Shown here: piece after piece, positions 19,078 to 26,770 of the stretch
Layout: every line of letters starts with the position of its first letter
How positions within the stretch are numbered: position 1 is the stretch's first letter
Assembly: GCA_028344675.1 (NCBI GenBank)
Contig: JAOMBT010000008.1
Span: 1 to 37,052 of the forward strand
Direction of reading: 5' to 3'
DNA from: Acidimicrobiaceae bacterium
Lineage (GTDB): Bacteria; Actinomycetota; Acidimicrobiia; Actinomarinales; Actinomarinaceae
Length of the DNA: 37,052 nucleotides
The notes under the pieces: model-generated
Database searches by the model: none
What the model saw: the letters and a program-made list of their open reading frames with translations, nothing else
What the model was told of the DNA's origin: nothing
Made by a program: the position numbers and the translations under genes

Positions 19078-20246
19078 ATAAATATTCTAATAAGCTAATT
19101 AAAAACTTTCCTGATTATTTATTTAATAAAATTAATGAGCAAAAATTAAATTTACGTCAGGCCGGAGAAGACGTAATAGATCTTGGATATGGTAATCCAG
19201 ATATTCCTTCTCATGAACTAGTTGTTGAAAAGCTTATAGAATCTGCTCAAATTAAAAAAAATCACAAATACTCAGTTTCAAAAGGCATTCATGGCTTAAG
19301 AAATGCAATTTCAAAAAAATATTTAAGAGAATATGGACTTAACATAGATCCAGCTAAAAATATTGTTAATACCATTGGCAGTAAAGAAGGGTTAACACAT
19401 TTACTAATGTCAGTAATTGATAAAGGTGACAATGTAATTGTACAAGACCCAAGTTACCCGATTCATCACTATGCCCCATTAATAGCAGGTGCCAATGTTA
19501 TAAAAATTAAATGTTTAAGTGCAGATGGGTTCATGCAAGACCTTAAAACAAGTCTCGTAAATGAAAAGGTCAAAGTAGTATTAATTTCATTTCCTCATAA
19601 TCCAACCACCCTGACTGTAAATAAAGAATTTTATGATGAATTAGTAAAACTTGCAAAAATATATAATTTCTTATTAATTAATGACTTTGCCTACTCTGAT
19701 ATTTACTTCAATGATGAAAAACCACCATCCTTATTGAATTCTGATCCTGAACTTGAGCACTGTGTAGAGCTTTATTCATTAACTAAAGGTTATTCAATGG
19801 CTGGTTGGAGAGTAGGTTTTGCAATCGGTAATGAAAACGCTATCAGTGCTTTAACTAAGTTAAAATCTTATGTTGATTATGGAACTTTTCAACCAATACA
19901 AATCGCTTCAACAGTTGCAATAAATGATTTAGATGATTATCCAAAAGAAGTTTCTTCTATCTATTCAGAAAGAAGATTATTAGCCAGAGAATATCTTATT
20001 AAAAACGGTTTTGAGGTTCAAGAAAGCAATGCAACGATGTTTGTATGGGCAAAGTTGCCAAAAAATTATAAAAATGATTCAATGAAATTTTCCCTTGATT
20101 TACTTTCAAAATCAAATGTTGCAGTTTCCCCAGGTGTTGGTTTTGGGAAATTTGGTGAAGGTTATATTAGGCTTGCATTAGTAGAGAATAAGCAACGCAT
20201 TAGACAAGCTATGAAAAATTTTACAAAGATAAGTAATAGTGATTAG
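19074..20246 (+). CDS. Class I/II pyridoxal-phosphate aminotransferase
   Basis: DLGYGNPDIPSHELVVEKL, DPSYPIHHYAPLIAGA, NDFAYSDIYF, SLTKGYSMAGWRVGFAIG (PLP Lys). Confidence 0.92.
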   Translation: MNKYSNKLIKNFPDYLFNKINEQKLNLRQAGEDVIDLGYGNPDIPSHELVVEKLIESAQIKKNHKYSVSKGIHGLRNAISKKYLREYGLNIDPAKNIVNTIGSKEGLTHLLMSVIDKGDNVIVQDPSYPIHHYAPLIAGANVIKIKCLSADGFMQDLKTSLVNEKVKVVLISFPHNPTTLTVNKEFYDELVKLAKIYNFLLINDFAYSDIYFNDEKPPSLLNSDPELEHCVELYSLTKGYSMAGWRVGFAIGNENAISALTKLKSYVDYGTFQPIQIASTVAINDLDDYPKEVSSIYSERRLLAREYLIKNGFEVQESNATMFVWAKLPKNYKNDSMKFSLDLLSKSNVAVSPGVGFGKFGEGYIRLALVENKQRIRQAMKNFTKISNSD

Positions 20247-21447
20247 AGAATTTATATCTAATATATTTTTTAATACTGCACTTGGTAATGGATTTTATAA
20301 TGAATTGAACCAAGCTGGATTTCTATACATGAGTTTAATTTCAGTGATTGCAATTATCATTTTTAGATATAGTGAAAAAATTAACCTAAAAGTACTATAT
20401 TTTTTCTGCTTTTTTTTTAGTTCTGTAACCACACTTAATGTTTTGAGGTATATGCCATATGGTGGAGATGCAAATATTTATTGTGAACTTACTGATTATT
20501 CACAAACTTCAGATGTATCAATTTACAATACAACTCTTAAATATACTTTTAACTACCCACCAATATTTGAAAATATTTTTACACGCCTGTGTGCATTTAA
20601 TTATGTTGATAATTATTATTTTTATACACTAACTTTTGGAATACTTTTTTTAATACTATCTAAAAAACAAGACAAAAATATTTTTCTTTACACTTTATAT
20701 TTTTTTGGTTCCTTTTTAGGACTGAGGTGGTCGCTCAAAACAGGTAATTTCGTTTTTCTAGAATTAGTTTTTCTTACACTGTTTGTATTTAATTACAAAA
20801 AAAACAATCCAATCAGCTATGTATTTCTTATATTATTTGGTTTCCAAAGGATTTGGTATTTATTGCTTATACCAATCTTTTTGATTATTGATCGTGATCA
20901 GTATTTTAAAAAATTGCAATTAATTTTTGTATCTTCATTTTTTCTTATTCTTTTCAATTCAAATAATTTATATTCTTATATATCCAGCCTATTTTCTATT
21001 GAAGAAGGATACAGCCTTTTTAAAGAAACTCCTGGACACAATACACCTTCGATTTATTTAGGTTTCCTTAATAGTTTGAATCTAGACTCATCTTTAGTAG
21101 CTTTAATTATTTATTCGTTACTGTCATTTATTTTTACATTCTTATTTATGAGAAAAAAAACATTGTCTAGGGATATAGTTGCTGTCGTGGCAATATGTTT
21201 CTTAATACTCTTGAACCCTTATTTAAAACCTTATCATTTTATTTTCTTTGTACCCTTACTTCTTCTTATTAAAGACGTCTACCTTGTAGATACTAGGAGT
21301 ATGCTTTTGAGTATTCTTTACCCATCTATTTTTTGGATAACTGCATCAAATTTATCAGTTGGTACTATAACTGGTTACTTTCAAACTGTTTGTTTCGGTT
21401 TATTCGTCTTTAACCTTGTTCAGTTAGACTTAGATAGACATGATTGA
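20239..21447 (+). CDS. Multi-pass membrane protein, GT87/DUF2029-like glycosyltransferase
   Basis: Many TM segments; loop YGGDANIYCELTDY...NTTLKYTFNYPPIFENIF resembles polyprenyl-phosphate-mannose-dependent transferases. Confidence 0.5.
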   Translation: MIREFISNIFFNTALGNGFYNELNQAGFLYMSLISVIAIIIFRYSEKINLKVLYFFCFFFSSVTTLNVLRYMPYGGDANIYCELTDYSQTSDVSIYNTTLKYTFNYPPIFENIFTRLCAFNYVDNYYFYTLTFGILFLILSKKQDKNIFLYTLYFFGSFLGLRWSLKTGNFVFLELVFLTLFVFNYKKNNPISYVFLILFGFQRIWYLLLIPIFLIIDRDQYFKKLQLIFVSSFFLILFNSNNLYSYISSLFSIEEGYSLFKETPGHNTPSIYLGFLNSLNLDSSLVALIIYSLLSFIFTFLFMRKKTLSRDIVAVVAICFLILLNPYLKPYHFIFFVPLLLLIKDVYLVDTRSMLLSILYPSIFWITASNLSVGTITGYFQTVCFGLFVFNLVQLDLDRHD

Positions 21448-22459
21448 TTTAAGATCTGATACTGTAACCAAACCTGATAAAGATATATTACAGGAAGCTT
21501 TAGAAGCAGAATTGGGTGATGATGAATATGGGGAAGACCCTACTGTAAATCATCTTCAAAAAAAGTGTTCGCAACTGCTTGGTTTTGAAGATGCATTATT
21601 TGTTTCTTCAGGCCTTATGGGTAATCAGGTATCTTTATTAATACACAACACTCCAGGTAGTGAGGTCATAACAACATCTGATTCTCATATTAAAAATTAT
21701 GAACACGGCGCTGCTTCGTTCTTATCACGTGTTCAGTTTAGAGAAGTAGAACATGAGAATGGCATTATTAATATAGATGAGATTGCTACAACATTTGAAA
21801 AATCAAAAGTTAACAAACCAAATATAAAAACAATAGCTGTTGAAAATACCCACCTGGCTTCTGGCGGATCTATTGTCCCTTACGAACATATAAAAAATAT
21901 TTATGAATTATCTCAAGAACTAAATGTCAACCTACATATTGATGGGGCAAGAGTTTGGCATGCAATCTTGCAAGAGAAATCTTCTCTTAATTATGGGTCA
22001 GTTTGTGACAGTTTAACATTTTGTTTCTCCAAGGCACTTGGAGCACCAATTGGTTCTATGTTATTAGGGAGTAAAGAATTTATTAAAGATGCAAGGGAGT
22101 ATAGAAAGATACTTGGTGGTGGCACTAGACAGGTTGGAGTTATTGCATCTATGGCAAATAAGGCATTAGACAAACGACAAAGATTACTTGAAGATCATTT
22201 AAAAGCAAAACATGTTTATATGGATCTTGTTGATAAAAAAAATGAAAATGTAGAATTTAATGTTAAATACCAAGATACGAATATGGTTTTTCTTGAGTTT
22301 GAAAATAATCAAATTGCGAACAAATTTATAGAAAAATTAAAAAATCAAAAAGTTTTATCTGGTCTTATCAATAAAAACACAGTCAGACTTGTATTTCATA
22401 AAGACATTGTAGATGATGACCTCGAAGTAATAAAAGAAGCTATTTATTCTTCTTCTTGA
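21440..22459 (+). CDS. ltaE: Low-specificity threonine aldolase
   Basis: MIDLRSDTVTKPDKDILQEALEAELGDDEYGEDPTVNHLQ; VNLHIDGARVWHA; CFSKALGAPIGSMLLG. Confidence 0.92.
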   Translation: MIDLRSDTVTKPDKDILQEALEAELGDDEYGEDPTVNHLQKKCSQLLGFEDALFVSSGLMGNQVSLLIHNTPGSEVITTSDSHIKNYEHGAASFLSRVQFREVEHENGIINIDEIATTFEKSKVNKPNIKTIAVENTHLASGGSIVPYEHIKNIYELSQELNVNLHIDGARVWHAILQEKSSLNYGSVCDSLTFCFSKALGAPIGSMLLGSKEFIKDAREYRKILGGGTRQVGVIASMANKALDKRQRLLEDHLKAKHVYMDLVDKKNENVEFNVKYQDTNMVFLEFENNQIANKFIEKLKNQKVLSGLINKNTVRLVFHKDIVDDDLEVIKEAIYSSS

Positions 22460-22683
22460 TCCTTATTCCATTCGGTAATTGATTTTTCTGATAAATTCAC
22501 TAAAACATAAGTACCAATAAGAGAAGACAAACTTACAATTGCAATATAAATCAATATGTCCAATGTACAAGTAGGTTTAGAGTCAGCAATACAAAATGCG
22601 TTACCTAGTAAATAACCTATGTAGGTAGAAAAAATTAAAACAGTTACATAAATTAAAAATCTAGTTTTGTTGCTAAATCTCAT
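22444..22683 (-). CDS. Small membrane protein (about 2 TM), unknown function
   Basis: Two hydrophobic stretches; convergent overlap with ltaE 3' end. Confidence 0.55.
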   Translation of the reverse strand: MRFSNKTRFLIYVTVLIFSTYIGYLLGNAFCIADSKPTCTLDILIYIAIVSLSSLIGTYVLVNLSEKSITEWNKDQEEE

Positions 22684-22706
22684 ATTTATATTAACTTTAG
22701 CTTATT

Positions 22707-22931
22707 ATGAATTTTCCAAACCCATGGATTACAATTTTTACTTTTGTTGCAATATTTTTTTCAGGTTTTTTTTCTTTTATTTTCAGTAGAAAAACTGTAG
22801 ATTTCTATTTAAATAATGTAGAAACAAAATTCTTAAAAACACTAGAGCCAATAATAGGAACTATTGGTTTTGTGTCATCATTTGGCTTGAGTTTGATAAT
22901 TCTTTATTATTTTATTGTTTTTGTAAGTTAA
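22707..22931 (+). CDS. Small membrane protein (2 TM), unknown function
   Basis: Two hydrophobic segments; ORF fills the gap between flanking genes. Confidence 0.55.
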   Translation: MNFPNPWITIFTFVAIFFSGFFSFIFSRKTVDFYLNNVETKFLKTLEPIIGTIGFVSSFGLSLIILYYFIVFVS

Positions 22932-22937
22932 ATGTAT

Positions 22938-23477
22938 TTACACTGTCATACTAAGTATATTATTATTTTCAATCTTTTGTAATTCGCAATGGTCAGGTCT
23001 ATTTTTAGAAAAATCTTTATCACTTAAATAAAAGTATGTAAATGCTCTTATTGTGTCTTGATGAGAGATAAAAAGAGTATCTTTATTGTTTTTAAATATC
23101 CTATCTACTCTTTTATAAACTTCCTCTAATGGCTCATTTGTTTTTATTGAATCTACTTTATATGATTTGTACTCATCAGTTAACTTAATTTCATCGATTG
23201 TTAATCCAATCCATTTGTAAATTCCTTGCCACTCTGTCAAGTCTTCAGAGTAAGTTATATTTAGTTTTAATTCCTCATTAACTGCAAAAGCGGTTTGTCT
23301 TGCGCGCAAGAGAGGGGATGAAATTATTTTTCTTATTTTAAAATCTTTCTTTATTTGTTGTCCTATTTTTTTAGCTTGTAATAATCCATTTTTACTTAGA
23401 AAATAACCTGGTGAGCTTCCATATTGAATATTTTTTAAATTTTGTACTTCTCCGTGTCTTAAAAATAAATTACTCAT
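22938..23477 (-). CDS. Histidine phosphatase (phosphoglycerate mutase-like) family protein
   Basis: NLFLRHGEVQNLKN RHGE motif, ISSPLLRARQTA, LFISHQDTIRA. Start placed at internal Met (MSNLFLRHGE, 23477) rather than the track start 23522. Confidence 0.83.
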   Translation of the reverse strand: MSNLFLRHGEVQNLKNIQYGSSPGYFLSKNGLLQAKKIGQQIKKDFKIRKIISSPLLRARQTAFAVNEELKLNITYSEDLTEWQGIYKWIGLTIDEIKLTDEYKSYKVDSIKTNEPLEEVYKRVDRIFKNNKDTLFISHQDTIRAFTYFYLSDKDFSKNRPDHCELQKIENNNILSMTV

Positions 23478-23515
23478 AAATTTAGCGTAGTGTGAAAAAT
23501 GATTAAAATCTATAT

Positions 23516-23863
23516 ATGGCACTAAACAAAAAAGAACAAGAAATTTTAAATCAAATAGAACAAGAACTTTTGAAAAACGATCCCGATTTAGCTAACACTG
23601 TAAAAGAGTCAACACTTTCAAAGTATACAAGAACAAGAGCTGTGGTTTCTTTTTTTGTTTTCTGTATAGGCCTTTTGACAATGTTTAGCACATATATTGT
23701 TCAACCAACTATTGCACTTGTAGGTTTTGTTGTTATGGCATTAGCTGCATATATTTTTGTTTCCAATACTAAGGCTTTATTAAATGCAGAAAATATAAAC
23801 GAGTGGAATTTTAAACAAGTTTATACTGTTTTAAGAAACAAAGATACCTCTAGACAAAGTTAA
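23516..23863 (+). CDS. DUF3040-like membrane protein
   Basis: MALNKKEQEILNQIEQELLKNDPDLA N-terminus followed by two TM segments, the DUF3040 layout known from Actinobacteria. Confidence 0.7.
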   Translation: MALNKKEQEILNQIEQELLKNDPDLANTVKESTLSKYTRTRAVVSFFVFCIGLLTMFSTYIVQPTIALVGFVVMALAAYIFVSNTKALLNAENINEWNFKQVYTVLRNKDTSRQS

Positions 23864-23912
23864 AAAAATTAATTAAATTTAATATACATCAAAAATTTTT
23901 AGGAGTAAGGTT

Positions 23913-24404
23913 TTGAAAAAAGATGCATTTACATCTAAGCAGGCATGTTATTTATCTGCGTGCACTTCACATCAATTACGATACTGGGATAAAGTAAATT
24001 TAGTTAATCCATCTATTCAGTCATCAAATGGTAAGCCTGGCGTTCCAAAGATGTATTCATTCAGAGACATAGTAGCCTTAAGGGTTATTAAAACTCTTTT
24101 AGATAATGGAATGAGTATTCAAAGAGTTCGAAGAGCATGGAAGTACCTTTCTAAAAATGCAAATTTGACTCATCATTTGTCTGAAGTTCGTCTGGTTTCT
24201 GATGGAAAAACAATTTATTCAGTGGAAGACAAAGAAGTTTTTGATGCATTAAAAAATGGACAGCTTACATTTTTTGAAACGATAGACAGTATTACTCAGG
24301 ATGTTAAAGAAGATGTTTCCAAATTTGAGTTAGATAAAGAAAGATTCTTAAATTTATTGACTAAAGTAGAAGAAGATGTACTTAGTCAAGAACTTCAAGC
24401 ATAA
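23913..24404 (+). CDS. MerR-family transcriptional regulator (actinobacterial Rv1828/Rv1830-like, FtsR-related)
   Basis: SKQACYLSACTSHQLRYWDKVNLVNPS...MYSFRDIVALRVIKTLLDNGMSIQRVRRAW; TTG start with SD AGGAG upstream. Confidence 0.8.
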   Translation: MKKDAFTSKQACYLSACTSHQLRYWDKVNLVNPSIQSSNGKPGVPKMYSFRDIVALRVIKTLLDNGMSIQRVRRAWKYLSKNANLTHHLSEVRLVSDGKTIYSVEDKEVFDALKNGQLTFFETIDSITQDVKEDVSKFELDKERFLNLLTKVEEDVLSQELQA

Positions 24405-24430
24405 TTTAAAAACTAAATTTACTTATCATT

Positions 24431-24943
24431 ATGGAAAAATTTCTTAGCCATCGCACATTAATTTTAAACTCGACATTTCAACCTCTTTCTGTTGTTTCAT
24501 ATAAGCGATCACTATCACTTTTATTAAATAAAAAAATTCATTCTCTTGAAGATTCTAAAATAGTATTTAAATCTGAAAAAATTCAAATGAATTTACCAAA
24601 TGTTGCTTTGTTGAATTATTTTGTTAATGCTCCATACTCAAGAAGAGTTGCGCTCAATAAAGAAAATATTTTCATTAGAGATTTTTACACTTGTCAATAT
24701 TGTGGAGGTATCGCAGAATCTGTAGACCATATTATTCCAAAGTCAAAAGGAGGGGAGCACGTTTGGAGCAATGTAGTTGCTTGTTGCAAAAAATGTAATT
24801 TAATAAAAGCTGACAAAGATTTGTTACTTACAAGCCTTAAATTAACAAAATTACCAGAACCTCCAGTAGGAGCATTTTGGGTAAAAACCATTGTTGGCTC
24901 AAATCCAGATCCATCATGGAAAAAATACCTTAAGTCTGCCTAA
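24431..24943 (+). CDS. HNH endonuclease
   Basis: YTCQYCGGIAESVDHIIPKSKGGEHVWSNVVACCKKCNLIKAD: two CxxC and the HNH core. Confidence 0.9.
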   Translation: MEKFLSHRTLILNSTFQPLSVVSYKRSLSLLLNKKIHSLEDSKIVFKSEKIQMNLPNVALLNYFVNAPYSRRVALNKENIFIRDFYTCQYCGGIAESVDHIIPKSKGGEHVWSNVVACCKKCNLIKADKDLLLTSLKLTKLPEPPVGAFWVKTIVGSNPDPSWKKYLKSA

Positions 24944-24957
24944 AAAATTTTTCTCTA

Positions 24958-25032
24958 AAAGTGTTGCAAAGTGGTAGATAGTGTCATATAATGTTTAAAA
25001 GTGGTTCAAGGCACGAAAGGCGGATAAAGTGT
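24958..25032 (+). promoter_or_regulatory. mraZ promoter with AAAGTG(T/G) MraZ-type boxes
   Basis: TTGCAA 24964-24969, 17-bp spacer, TATAAT 24987-24992; boxes AAAGTGT 24958, AAAGTGG 24968, ATAGTGT 24978, AAAGTGG 24998, AAAGTGT 25026 (overlaps GTG start). Confidence 0.8.
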
Positions 25033-25451
25033 TCCTTGGTGAGTTTCAACATACAATGGACTCTAAAGGTAGAGTAGTTATACCTTCAAAGTTTAGAACA
25101 AGGCTTCAACAGGGCTGTGTAATCACCAAGGGGCAAGATAATTGCCTTCAAATACTTACAAAGAAGACCTGGGAAGAAGAAGCATCAAAAATGGCTTCAC
25201 TTCCTTCAACCGATCGCACTTCTAGACAATTAAGAAGAGCTTTGTTCAGTGGAGCTATTGATGTGAAAATTGACTCTGCTGGACGAGTGCCAATTCCGGA
25301 AAATCTAAGAGAATATAGTGGAATTGATTTTAATGAAGAAGTCACTGTAACAGGTTCTGGTCCGGTAGTAGAAGTATGGTCAACAAGAAGTTGGAAAAAA
25401 ATCCAAAAAGAAGCTGATCAATCATTTGCAAACATAAATGAGGTGAAATAA
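25029..25451 (+). CDS. mraZ: Transcriptional regulator MraZ
   Basis: FLGEFQHTMDSKGRVVIPSKFR and VKIDSAGRVPIPENLREYSGI (two SpoVT/AbrB-like motifs); GTG start with SD GAAAGG. Confidence 0.96.
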   Translation: MFLGEFQHTMDSKGRVVIPSKFRTRLQQGCVITKGQDNCLQILTKKTWEEEASKMASLPSTDRTSRQLRRALFSGAIDVKIDSAGRVPIPENLREYSGIDFNEEVTVTGSGPVVEVWSTRSWKKIQKEADQSFANINEVK

Positions 25452-25462
25452 TAGGTTCATAG

Positions 25463-25539
25463 CCAGCTCTCTAGACAACTAAATTGGAACACCCTTACTC
25501 CGCCCAACTTTCCAATTGGTGCCAGTTCTAGAGAGCTGG
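25463..25539 (+). ncRNA. Structured element in mraZ-rsmH intergenic region (candidate mraW RNA motif-like cis-regulator)
   Basis: Outer 13-bp perfect inverted repeat CCAGCTCTCTAGA (25463-25475)/TCTAGAGAGCTGG (25527-25539), inner 8-bp AATTGGAA (25482-25489)/TTCCAATT (25510-25517), 2 bp before rsmH ATG. Confidence 0.65.
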
Positions 25540-25541
25540 GT

Positions 25542-26450
25542 ATGAATAAAAACAGGGTTGGGTACTTAGAACACGAAGGGGTAATGTTAACTGAAGTTAA
25601 TTCAGTCATTTCAACTTCACCTCCAGGCATTTTTGTAGATGCAACTTATGGATATGGTTCTCATTTTAAAAATATTAAAGAAAAATATCCTAAATTTAAT
25701 CTTTTGGGTTTTGATAGAGATATAGATATTCTTAATACATCAAGTATTGTAAATTTAAATTTTTCACAAATTTCTGATTATCTAAATGAAAATAAAATAA
25801 AACAGATTTCTGGGATTCTTTACGATTTTGGAGTCTCCTCTCATCAGCTCGATAATTATTCAAGAGGTTTTTCTTACTCACACAATGGTCCTTTAGACAT
25901 GAGGATGAATCAGAATGATGAAATTAAGGCATATGATGTAGTCAATACTTTTGATGAAAAGTTAATTGCAAGTATTATATTTCATAATTCTGGAGAAAAA
26001 AATTCACGACGTATTGCAAAAGATATTGTCAACTCTCGTCCTATAGAAAGCACACAAGATCTCGTAAGTGTGATTAAGAATTCTATTGGAAAGCAAAATC
26101 CAAAATATATACGCCAGACTATTAAAAGGTGTTTTCAATCATTTCGAATTTATGTAAATAATGAATTAAATGAAATTCAATTATCTTTAAATAGTATTAA
26201 CAAATTTGTTAAATCAAATGGTGTAATAGTATGTTTAACTTACCATTCCCTTGAAGACAAAATCGTTAAAAATATTTTTAATGAATTAACTACTTCATGT
26301 ATATGTGAAATTTCTTTACCCGTGTGTACTTGTAAAAATGAACAACAGTATTGTTATGGAAAAAAAAAGAAAATTTATCCATCTGATGAAGAAATCTTAA
26401 AAAATCCAAGGGCATCATCAGCAACCCTTCGATATGTGACTAAGTTATGA
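25542..26450 (+). CDS. rsmH: 16S rRNA m4C1402 methyltransferase RsmH (MraW)
   Basis: DATYGYGSHFKNI, LYDFGVSSHQLDNYSRGFSYSHNGPLDMRMNQ, CLTYHSLEDKIVKNIF. Confidence 0.95.
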   Translation: MNKNRVGYLEHEGVMLTEVNSVISTSPPGIFVDATYGYGSHFKNIKEKYPKFNLLGFDRDIDILNTSSIVNLNFSQISDYLNENKIKQISGILYDFGVSSHQLDNYSRGFSYSHNGPLDMRMNQNDEIKAYDVVNTFDEKLIASIIFHNSGEKNSRRIAKDIVNSRPIESTQDLVSVIKNSIGKQNPKYIRQTIKRCFQSFRIYVNNELNEIQLSLNSINKFVKSNGVIVCLTYHSLEDKIVKNIFNELTTSCICEISLPVCTCKNEQQYCYGKKKKIYPSDEEILKNPRASSATLRYVTKL

Positions 26451-26770
26451 AGATCAGAAGTTTATTATTTTCATTTATTGCATTTTTCTTTATTTCTATG
26501 GTTACAAATTTATATTTTAATTTAAAGATCAACACTCTTTCTGAAGAAATCTCAAATATAAAAATAGAAATAGTTGAATTAGAAATTGAAAAATCAAATA
26601 CTGAATTGAAACATATTAAAACTTTTTCAACAAGGAATATCGAATTACTTTCAAAGACCTTAAATTACAAAAGATTAGACATCCATAATAAAAATATAGA
26701 TTTAGTAAAGCCTTATAAATTAGAAGACGAGAATAAAACAATCATAGTTTCAGGTTTTGGTGGAAAATGA
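26447..26770 (+). CDS. ftsL: FtsL-like cell division protein
   Basis: Short protein, one N-terminal TM then coiled coil, between rsmH and ftsI. Confidence 0.65.
   Translation: MKIRSLLFSFIAFFFISMVTNLYFNLKINTLSEEISNIKIEIVELEIEKSNTELKHIKTFSTRNIELLSKTLNYKRLDIHNKNIDLVKPYKLEDENKTIIVSGFGGK

Noticed and set aside
21991-22173. ORF 21991-22173 (-)
   Set aside because: Antisense to threonine aldolase active-site region.
22931-22940. Possible bidirectional terminator between convergent small ORF and histidine phosphatase
   Set aside because: Only a weak TAAAT/ATTTA pairing with no GC-rich stem; too weak to call.
24431-24943. HNH endonuclease as part of a restriction, homing or defence system
   Set aside because: No methyltransferase, intron or partner genes nearby; the neighbours are division regulators.
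24694-25345. ORFs 24694-24891 (-) and 25148-25345 (-)
   Set aside because: Antisense to HNH endonuclease and mraZ, both clearly coding on plus.
25463-25539. Reading the mraZ-rsmH inverted repeat as an intrinsic terminator or an IS/MITE end
   Set aside because: No U-tract follows the stem, the rsmH start is only 2 nt away, and there is no target-site duplication or transposase.
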